Assembly (NCBI GenBank): GCA_023454395.1
Contig: JAEYFY010000203.1
Location: forward strand, 1 to 5,223
Direction: 5' to 3'
Length of the DNA: 5,223 nucleotides
Source of the DNA: Pseudomonadota bacterium
GTDB lineage: Bacteria > Pseudomonadota > Gammaproteobacteria > Enterobacterales > Enterobacteriaceae
Each line of letters starts with the position of its first letter. Position 1 is the stretch's first letter. The position numbers were made by a program, and so were the translations under genes. This document shows, in pieces, positions 1 to 5,223 of this stretch. Under the pieces are notes generated by a model. That model saw only the letters and a list, made by a program, of their open reading frames with translations, did no database searches and was not told the origin of the DNA.

Positions 1-130
1 AAAAGATTACCTTGTGCTGTCAGATTTATATTTTTAACTTTTTCGTACAGTGTCGAAAACACAGGATTAACCTTTTCCACTCCAAATACCCACAACTAAT
101 TAAAAGGGAGATTATACGTCTCTATACGAA

Positions 131-201
131 TTATCAAAGGGCTGATTAATTATAACCTTTGTCATTTATCAAAGTTTTGTATTTTTCATGTTACAAAGTA
201 G
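131..201 (+). promoter_or_regulatory. Candidate xaxAB promoter and operator region
   Basis: Two weak promoter readings overlap here. One has TTGTCA (159-164, five of six matches to the -35 consensus) followed after 15 bases by TATTTT (180-185, four of six). The other is a lone TATAAC (151-156, five of six to the -10 consensus) without a good -35 partner. The motif TTATCAAAG occurs twice (131-139 and 166-174), and TTACAAAG follows at 191-198. The arms CTTTG (157-161) and CAAAG (170-174) form an inverted repeat across the first candidate -35. Such repeats could be operator sites, but no known regulator's consensus is clearly matched. Transcription from here would leave a leader of roughly 90-130 bases before xaxA. 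The assignment is inferred and tentative. Confidence 0.25.
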
Positions 202-280
202 AAGCATTAACTCGCACTTCTGAAATAACCAACAAGTCTTCATTAGATAAAGTGGTAAAGATAAAAATTTTCATACATAA

Positions 281-286
281 GTGAGG
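281..286 (+). promoter_or_regulatory. Ribosome binding site of xaxA
   Basis: GTGAGG ends four bases before the ATG at 291, a short but workable Shine-Dalgarno spacing. The element also contains an in-frame TGA (282-284), so the reading frame cannot extend further upstream. Together these fix ATG 291 as the start. Confidence 0.65.
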
Positions 287-290
287 TTAT

Positions 291-1505
291 ATGGATACAA
301 CCACCTTTGAACACGTCGATAAAATTATTGAGACGTCTGATATTCCTAAGGTTGCTTTGGGATTAATATTAGGTATAGATATTGAAGATGGACGACTGCC
401 TGGTATTGTGACATCTCATGATTTAATAAAAATAAAGTCTTATGTTAATAAAGCACTTTCTCTTCCTTACAAAATAGATGATGTCATCAAATTTATTCAT
501 TACAGTAAAATAAATGAATCACAACTCTCTCCTGATAATATTTTGTCTCTGTTCATTCAAATACGGGAGCATGCATTTGAATGGAATCAAATTGAATATG
601 CAATAAAGCAACAAGCAATTGATTTAGAAATAATGGGTAGAGAAATCACTTCTACAGGTGAAAGTATCATTTTATTTATTAGTCAAATGCCTTTATTAAC
701 AAAAATATCTACTATTATTAATGACATTTCTGAACAAGAATTAAAAAACATTCGATACACATCTCAAGATAAAGAAGTTTCAACACAATTAATTCATATA
801 TTAGAAAGTATGAAAGAGGATATTGAAAATGAACGTAACAAGACCATAAAAATAAAAGACAGCTTATCTACCTTTAGAAGTAAAATAATGGGAGGCAAAG
901 ATAGCCAGAATGTTAATCATCATTCTATTTATCACGACATTCTTAACAAGAAAAGATTTATTAATGAGTTTTATACAGATAATAGTCGTTCACTTATTGA
1001 AGAACGAAATTTACTCGTTGAAGAAATAGAAATGCTCAAAGATGAATATAAACACTATGTTGGTCTTGCATTTACAGGGCTAGCAATAGGTGTTATTGGT
1101 GTTATTATCACTGGGGGAATATTTGGCTCCAAAGCCGAATCTATACGTAAAAAGAAAAATGAACTGGTTGAAAAAGTAAAAAGAATCAATATTGACATTG
1201 ATATTTATGCCAATTTATCCTTACATCTAAATACACTTTATATTGAATTATCTGAAATAGAACTATTTATCGAAGATGCAAATATGGCATTAGAACATAT
1301 TGAATATGTCTGGCAAGCTATATTAACAGAAATAGAAACATCAATAATCCATTTTAATAAAATTAACAATGCATTAGAACTGATTAAATTTAGTATTTAC
1401 CTAGAAAAAATTATCGCACCTTGGTATATGGTCATTGGTTACTCAAAGGAGATCTTACTCTCTTTTGATGATGCTCTTTCTACATTTTATTCATCTAAAG
1501 ATTAA
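291..1505 (+). CDS. xaxA: Alpha-xenorhabdolysin family binary toxin subunit A (XaxA/YaxA-like)
   Basis: This 404-residue protein looks like the A subunit of the XaxAB/YaxAB binary cytotoxins, alpha-helical pore-formers of the ClyA type that lyse or kill eukaryotic cells (insect haemocytes and mammalian cells for Xenorhabdus XaxAB). In the sequence I see mostly long polar helices, with heptad-like stretches at about residues 95-125, 160-195 and 215-255. A single strongly hydrophobic, glycine-rich segment at about 256-279 ends in GGIFGSKAE, followed by a basic helix (RKKKN). This arrangement is the family hallmark and marks the membrane-facing foot. The C-terminus (APWYMVIGYSKEILLSFDDA) also resembles the family. 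I see no cysteine and no signal peptide, as is usual for these toxins. The length agrees with the roughly 400 residues of known A subunits. The start is fixed by an in-frame stop at 282-284. Known structures show A and B pairing and then forming a ring, with A stabilising B and assisting its insertion. xaxB follows after 15 bases. The GC content is far below that of the nuo genes, which suggests transfer. Identification is by recalled family features, not a search. Confidence 0.88.
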   Translation: MDTTTFEHVDKIIETSDIPKVALGLILGIDIEDGRLPGIVTSHDLIKIKSYVNKALSLPYKIDDVIKFIHYSKINESQLSPDNILSLFIQIREHAFEWNQIEYAIKQQAIDLEIMGREITSTGESIILFISQMPLLTKISTIINDISEQELKNIRYTSQDKEVSTQLIHILESMKEDIENERNKTIKIKDSLSTFRSKIMGGKDSQNVNHHSIYHDILNKKRFINEFYTDNSRSLIEERNLLVEEIEMLKDEYKHYVGLAFTGLAIGVIGVIITGGIFGSKAESIRKKKNELVEKVKRINIDIDIYANLSLHLNTLYIELSEIELFIEDANMALEHIEYVWQAILTEIETSIIHFNKINNALELIKFSIYLEKIIAPWYMVIGYSKEILLSFDDALSTFYSSKD

Positions 1506-1506
1506 C

Positions 1507-1513
1507 AAAAGGA
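1507..1513 (+). promoter_or_regulatory. Ribosome binding site of xaxB
   Basis: AAAAGGA lies in the 15-base gap between the xaxA stop and the xaxB ATG, ending seven bases before the start. This is a standard Shine-Dalgarno element. With no terminator or promoter room in the gap, it indicates that the two toxin genes share one transcript and are translated separately at similar levels. Confidence 0.75.
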
Positions 1514-1520
1514 TATTGTT

Positions 1521-2564
1521 ATGAGTCATAATGAAAAACCCGTCAATTTAGAAGAATGTTTTAAACATAATCAATTATTTCATGCGCACAGAAATATTCT
1601 CTCTTTAAGTAATAGTAAATGTTATCTAGATAGTACTCTTGAGGGAGAAGTCAATAATCTATTAGAAACAAACAATAAAAATATTGAACGCATTATTTAT
1701 TTTTCACTTAGTTTAAAAAGCAGATTAAGGCAAAGTTTATTTAATGATATTTTTAAAACAATAAATGAAATTGACAATGAGATAAAAACAGGAAATCTTG
1801 ATAATGAAATAAAAAATAAATTAGAAAAAAAAAGAAAAGAAATAATCAATATATTTTCAAATGAAATAGATGAAATAGAAAAAATGATAAGTGAACATGG
1901 TCATTCACTTTCAATTGAAATCAGCAAATTAAAAAATAAATTCCTCACAAATAAAGTAATGCCCTTTATCTATGATAAAGAAAATGATGTTAAAATATGT
2001 TCAGAAGAGATTATTATCTTAGAAAGCACATCAGAAAAAACAAAAAATGAGTTAGATATTATACGTGATAGTGAAGATATCTTACATAAAAGAAATTTTT
2101 TCGATCTTTTCAAAAACAAACTTCCTCAGCAACAACAAATTGAAGATCTTAATATTGAAACAAAAGAAAAAAACGTTTTATCTTCATTGGTAAAAATACT
2201 GAGTAATTTATTTTCCACGTTAGATGCTGGCTTTTCTTATAGTAAAGTTGTTGAAACTCGACATCAACTTACTTCGCTTTATTTATCACAAATAAAAAGT
2301 CTTCATCAATTAAAAGCTAAGCAGCAAAAAATATTATTAAATATGAAACATCATTATAATATTATGGATATTGATTACTTTCTTCATATATTGATTAAAC
2401 AGTTAACATTTCTATCTGAAAGTTGGCGGGAAATAGCGTTGAAAATATCAATTTTAGAAAATAACATCTTATTAAATGAAGAGATTATTATTCCTATCTT
2501 CTCATTTTTAGATAATTTCTCTTTATATTATGAGAGCGCAGACAAAATAAATATTTATCAATAA
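1521..2564 (+). CDS. xaxB: Alpha-xenorhabdolysin family binary toxin subunit B (XaxB/YaxB-like)
   Basis: This 347-residue protein looks like the partner subunit of the XaxAB/YaxAB toxins; known B subunits are close to 350 residues. In the solved pores, B subunits supply the membrane-spanning helices and A subunits hold them, giving a large ring of A-B pairs. Visible features are a very charged coiled-coil helix at about residues 77-125, a second helix at about 160-190, a short amphipathic tip (RNFFDLFKNKLP, 191-202) followed by QQQQ, and a returning helix from about 205. The stretch GFSYSKVVETRHQLTSLYL (237-255) fits the family's conserved post-tip region. There is no signal peptide and no long hydrophobic segment, so the membrane part must be amphipathic. 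Three cysteines are at 13, 34 and 160. The gene is the more AT-rich of the pair and contains a nine-A run (1825-1833) at codons 102-105. The reading frame is intact. Placement directly after xaxA strongly supports the identification, which was made from memory of the family. Confidence 0.86.
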   Translation: MSHNEKPVNLEECFKHNQLFHAHRNILSLSNSKCYLDSTLEGEVNNLLETNNKNIERIIYFSLSLKSRLRQSLFNDIFKTINEIDNEIKTGNLDNEIKNKLEKKRKEIINIFSNEIDEIEKMISEHGHSLSIEISKLKNKFLTNKVMPFIYDKENDVKICSEEIIILESTSEKTKNELDIIRDSEDILHKRNFFDLFKNKLPQQQQIEDLNIETKEKNVLSSLVKILSNLFSTLDAGFSYSKVVETRHQLTSLYLSQIKSLHQLKAKQQKILLNMKHHYNIMDIDYFLHILIKQLTFLSESWREIALKISILENNILLNEEIIIPIFSFLDNFSLYYESADKINIYQ

Positions 2565-2570
2565 TCATTA

Positions 2571-2597
2571 AAAACGGCTCTATAAAAGAGCCGTTTT
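2571..2597. terminator. Bidirectional rho-independent terminator between xaxB and nuoN
   Basis: A perfect 11-bp stem (AAAACGGCTCT at 2571-2581, AGAGCCGTTTT at 2587-2597) encloses a five-base loop (ATAAA). The GC-rich core is flanked by A residues on the left and T residues on the right, so the RNA from either strand ends with a U tract. It begins seven bases after the xaxB stop and lies 38 bases beyond the nuoN stop on the other strand. It therefore serves both convergent units: the toxin operon from the left and the nuo operon from the right. Confidence 0.9.
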
Positions 2598-2615
2598 ATT
2601 ATTTAACTATACGTT

Positions 2616-2636
2616 ATTACGATACGTAATTACGAT
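2616..2636. repeat. Short ATTACGAT repeat cluster at the nuoN 3' end
   Basis: ATTACG (2616-2621) and CGTAAT (2625-2630) form a perfect six-base inverted repeat around ATA. The octamer ATTACGAT occurs twice in direct orientation, at 2616-2623 and 2629-2636; the second copy touches the nuoN stop codon. The function is unknown. It may be an accessory hairpin in the nuo mRNA end or a chance pattern. Confidence 0.4.
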
Positions 2637-4105
2637 TAGTTGATTGCGGGTGCAATAATCGCAAAATTCGTTAATTCAATAAGTGGTTGTGGCCATACAC
2701 CTAAGGCAATCACAACAACTGCACAGATTAACGCAACAAATGTTGCCATATTTTGTGATGTTGTAGAAATCGCAGGAGTGTTGTCATTGTCTGGTTTGCG
2801 TAAAAAGACAATAGCCGCAGCACGTAGGTAGTAGAATAAGCCAATCGCACTACCTAACACAACCATACCTGTTAACCACCATAAGCTTGAGCTAATGCCC
2901 GCAATGATGACATACAGTTTACCAATGAAACCTAATGTAATTGGTACACCTGCTAGCGATAACATCATCAGTGACATCACCACAGCCACAACAGGGCGGC
3001 GCCAGAATAATCCGCGGTAATCTTCCAGTGAATCCATTTCGCTTTCACGATAAGGGCTTGAAGCTACTGCAATAGCACCAAACGCCCCGAGACTTGCAAA
3101 CAAGTAGCCAGCTAAATAAATTTCAGCGGTTTCTTGTGCTAATACAGGGCTGTATTGCAGCACAATTAATGCCACGAGTAGATAACCAAGGTGCGACACT
3201 GAAGAGTAACCCAATAAGCGTTTTACGCTCTTTTGCGTTAACGCCATGATGTTACCAAACAAGATAGAGGCAATTGCCATGAAACCTAAGATCATTCGTA
3301 AGGTTTCACTATCCGCAGCAGGCGCTTCAAGGAATAAACGCATAACAACAGCAAAAATACCAATCTTACTTGCCGTCGCTAAGAACGCGCCCGTTGGTGC
3401 TGGCGCACCTTGGTAAACATCAGGTGTCCATAATTGGAATGGGAATAAAGATAATTTAAACCCAATTCCCACTAGCATCATACCTAAACCTGCGAGCACT
3501 AATGGTTTATGGATATTGCTATCACTCAAACTTTGTCCCATTGCAGTGAAGGAGAGGTTTCCTGCTTCTGCATAGAGAAGTGCCATACCAAAGAGTAAGA
3601 AAGAAGAAGCTGCCGCAGAAAGCAGCATATATTTGATGCCGGCTTCCAGTGATGGACGTTGTTGGAATGCGTAACCGATAAGACCAAACAGCGGTAATGT
3701 CAGTAATTCAATACCAATAAACATCGATGCGAAGTGGTGAGCTGAAGAGAGTAAAATCCCTCCCATCACCGCAATCGCAATCAGCAAGTAAAACTCTTCT
3801 TTGTTATCTTGATAACCTTCTAACCAAGGATAAGCAAAAGCAATAGTGCCAATACCAGAAAGGATCACTAGTGCAGTAAAGAAGCTTGAGTATCCATCAA
3901 CGTGGTAAAGCGTGGTTACGTCTACTACACCTAATGCATTAACGTAATAGAGCGAACCTAGCGCAATGATGAAACCTGTTGCTGTCAAAGTGGCAATAGT
4001 AAAATGATCGCGTCGCCACGCAATGGACAGCATCACAACCACCACCATCAATCCGACGATCAATAGCGGTAGCATTGCAATCAATTGTTCAGAAGTTATT
4101 GTCAT
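2636..4105 (-). CDS. nuoN: NADH-quinone oxidoreductase subunit N (complex I, NuoN)
   Basis: NuoN is one of the three antiporter-like membrane subunits of respiratory complex I, which couples NADH oxidation and ubiquinone reduction to proton pumping across the cytoplasmic membrane. It sits between NuoM and NuoK in the membrane arm. The 489-residue protein is hydrophobic throughout, consistent with about 14 membrane helices, and is four residues longer than recalled E. coli NuoN (485). It begins MTIT and shares long identical stretches such as [30 protein letters not shown] and [13 protein letters not shown]. Key charged residues are in place: Glu133 ([11 protein letters not shown]), Lys217 (GFKLSL), Lys247 (TASKIGIF) and Lys396 (GFIGKLY, E. 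coli Lys395). The start lies six bases after the nuoM stop; a CCTT on the plus strand (4118-4121), AAGG in the mRNA, gives a Shine-Dalgarno sequence about 12 bases upstream, inside the nuoM end. The gene is the last of the operon and is followed by the terminator at 2571-2597. No frameshift or missing key residue was seen. Confidence 0.97.
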   Translation of the reverse strand: MTITSEQLIAMLPLLIVGLMVVVVMLSIAWRRDHFTIATLTATGFIIALGSLYYVNALGVVDVTTLYHVDGYSSFFTALVILSGIGTIAFAYPWLEGYQDNKEEFYLLIAIAVMGGILLSSAHHFASMFIGIELLTLPLFGLIGYAFQQRPSLEAGIKYMLLSAAASSFLLFGMALLYAEAGNLSFTAMGQSLSDSNIHKPLVLAGLGMMLVGIGFKLSLFPFQLWTPDVYQGAPAPTGAFLATASKIGIFAVVMRLFLEAPAADSETLRMILGFMAIASILFGNIMALTQKSVKRLLGYSSVSHLGYLLVALIVLQYSPVLAQETAEIYLAGYLFASLGAFGAIAVASSPYRESEMDSLEDYRGLFWRRPVVAVVMSLMMLSLAGVPITLGFIGKLYVIIAGISSSLWWLTGMVVLGSAIGLFYYLRAAAIVFLRKPDNDNTPAISTTSQNMATFVALICAVVVIALGVWPQPLIELTNFAIIAPAIN

Positions 4106-4111
4106 GGCGAA

Positions 4112-5223
4112 TTACGGCCTTACTGTTGAAATAGAAGCGGAATACCAAGTCTGGAGATTTTCCATCGCTGATATTGATGTGTCTAATACAGGTTGTGGGA
4201 AGAAGCCCAAAATAACCAGTAAAACAACCAATGTGATCAGGATAAAGAATTCTCTCAGATCTAACCCTTTATAGGTTCTTTCAGCTGTTTTCGGTGAACC
4301 ATAGTAAGCCTGTTGCATCATCCACAGTGCATAGACAGAAGCAAAGACTAAACCAAAGACCGAAATAATAGTGATCAGCTTAAAGTGACCATAAGTACCA
4401 AACAGGATCATAAACTCACCAACGAAGTTACCTGTTCCTGGCATACCTAAAGAGGCAACCGCAAAGAACAGTGAAAATGCTGGTAAGAAACGGATGCTTT
4501 TCCACAATCCACCCATTTGGTTCATATCACGTGTACCTAAACGCTCATACAGCATGCCACACATGATAAACAGACCTGCTGCTGACAAACCATTGGTGAT
4601 CATTTGAATAATCGCACCTTGGTAAGCCAATACAGAGCCGGCATAAATCGCAATCACGATAAAGCCCATGTGAGAAATACTACTGTAAGCCGCGAGACGT
4701 TTGATATCTGTCTGACGGAAGGCTAACAGCGCTGCATAGAATACGGTAATTAAACCTAACCACATCGCCACAGGTGCCAGCAACGCTGACGCTTCAGGAA
4801 AGAGTGGTAAGTTAAAACGTAATAGACCGTAAGCCGCTGTTTTTAGCAAAATACCTGATAAGTCAACAGAGCCTGCTGTTGGTGCTTCTGCGTGAGCATC
4901 CGCTAACCAACCATGAACAGGTACGATAGGCATTTTCACCGCAAATGCCGCGAAGAAACCTAACATCAGAATAAATTGCAGTTCAGAGCCTAATACCGTA
5001 TGTGCTTGTAGTAAGGTATCGTAATTAAACGTCCAAATACCCGTTTCACGGTAGAAAGCAACCGCAAGACCGATAATGGCCAGCAACATTAACAGACCAC
5101 TTGCCTGTGTATAGATAAAGAATTTTGTTGCTGCACTAACGTGTTTTTTATCGCTACTTCCTTTGTGTCCCCATAAAGAAATCAGGAAATACATTGGGAT
5201 CAACATCATTTCCCAGAAGAAGA
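4112..5223 (-). CDS. nuoM: NADH-quinone oxidoreductase subunit M (complex I, NuoM), 5' end outside window
   Basis: NuoM is the middle antiporter-like proton-pumping subunit of complex I, lying between NuoL and NuoN in the membrane arm. The reading frame is open to the right edge. The codons before the first ATG pair (5209-5204) read F-F-W-E, matching the E. coli FFWEMML motif, so the gene continues beyond the window and ATG 5209 is internal. The Glu codon at 5210-5212 corresponds to E. coli Glu144. From that residue to the end there are 366 residues, the same as in recalled E. coli NuoM (509 total), so roughly the first 140 residues are missing. Lys234 (AFAVKMP), Lys265 (LLKTAAYG), His322 (SISHMGF) and Glu407 (NFVGEFMILFG) are all conserved. 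Two departures stand out: Asn replaces the usual His at the E. coli 348 position (4592-4594), and LADAH replaces the common LPDAH (codon at 4901-4903). nuoN follows six bases downstream, indicating co-transcription and probable translational coupling. Confidence 0.97.
   Translation of the reverse strand, partial: FFWEMMLIPMYFLISLWGHKGSSDKKHVSAATKFFIYTQASGLLMLLAIIGLAVAFYRETGIWTFNYDTLLQAHTVLGSELQFILMLGFFAAFAVKMPIVPVHGWLADAHAEAPTAGSVDLSGILLKTAAYGLLRFNLPLFPEASALLAPVAMWLGLITVFYAALLAFRQTDIKRLAAYSSISHMGFIVIAIYAGSVLAYQGAIIQMITNGLSAAGLFIMCGMLYERLGTRDMNQMGGLWKSIRFLPAFSLFFAVASLGMPGTGNFVGEFMILFGTYGHFKLITIISVFGLVFASVYALWMMQQAYYGSPKTAERTYKGLDLREFFILITLVVLLVILGFFPQPVLDTSISAMENLQTWYSASISTVRP

Larger units (their letters stand above)
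1..290. other. AT-rich non-coding region upstream of xaxA
   Basis: I see no supportable gene in this stretch. The longest open stretch noticed at the left edge runs in frame 1 for 32 codons to a stop at 97-99, but it has no start codon and no recognisable protein character. A minus-strand reading from an ATG at 165-163 stops after 17 codons and has no ribosome binding site. The region probably carries the control signals of the toxin genes. It holds a short inverted repeat (TTTTCG at 40-45, CGAAAA at 54-59), a TATACG direct repeat one helical turn apart (113-118 and 123-128), and repeated TTATCAAAG-like elements from 131 to 198. No tRNA, insertion sequence end or attachment site is visible. 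Confidence 0.6.

Noticed and set aside
40..59. Inverted repeat TTTTCG/CGAAAA as a terminator or operator
   Set aside because: The stem is only six bases with two GC pairs and an eight-base loop, there is no gene end beside it, and it matches no known operator that I recognise.
1..99. Open frame at the left edge, 32 codons to TAA
   Set aside because: It has no start codon or ribosome binding site in the window, and the translation has no recognisable protein features. It is too short to support as a gene end.
108..128. GAGA/TCTC inverted arms and TATACG direct repeat as a promoter
   Set aside because: TATACG matches the -10 consensus at only four positions and no -35 element is correctly spaced. 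In AT-rich DNA such short repeats arise often by chance.
2640..2831. Plus-strand open frame of 63 codons
   Set aside because: It lies wholly antisense inside nuoN, which is certain from its similarity to E. coli NuoN.
4023..4274. Plus-strand open frame of 83 codons
   Set aside because: It is antisense to the nuoN start and the nuoM end, with a threonine- and isoleucine-rich translation typical of a shadow of membrane protein genes.
5204..5209. ATG pair as a possible nuoM start
   Set aside because: The frame remains open to the window edge and the preceding codons (F-F-W-E) match the conserved NuoM sequence, so these methionines are internal.

Overview
The window looks like a chromosomal segment from a low-GC member of the Enterobacterales, most likely Morganellaceae (Proteus, Providencia or a relative). 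This rests on the close match of the right-hand proteins to recalled E. coli NuoM and NuoN, including identical functional residues and near-identical lengths, combined with moderate GC and the presence of a toxin pair known from Xenorhabdus, Photorhabdus, Yersinia, Proteus and Providencia. Genus cannot be fixed from the sequence alone.

Layout. Positions 1-290 are AT-rich non-coding DNA that probably holds the promoter of the toxin genes; no gene is supported there. Two plus-strand genes follow, 15 bases apart: xaxA (291-1505) and xaxB (1521-2564). They encode the two subunits of a binary alpha-pore-forming cytotoxin of the alpha-xenorhabdolysin/YaxAB type. A strong hairpin (2571-2597) then serves as a terminator usable from both sides. 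On the minus strand lie nuoN (4105-2636, complete, last gene of the nuo operon) and the 3' three quarters of nuoM (from the right edge to 4112), which encode two antiporter-like proton-pumping subunits of respiratory complex I.

How the genes work together. The toxin pair forms a self-contained two-gene unit: both proteins are needed to build one pore, and neither has a signal peptide. NuoM and NuoN are adjacent membrane subunits of the same complex, encoded 6 bases apart. The two units converge and are not obviously related in function. The toxin genes are clearly more AT-rich than the nuo genes (single-line hand counts of 20% and 33% GC against 38% and 55%), which fits a horizontally acquired virulence cassette placed downstream of a conserved housekeeping operon.

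Most notable points: the complete toxin pair in this location; a nine-A run inside xaxB where any slip would truncate the protein; repeated TTATCAAAG-like elements upstream of xaxA; and, in NuoM, asparagine at a position that is normally a conserved channel histidine (E. coli His348 by alignment from memory).
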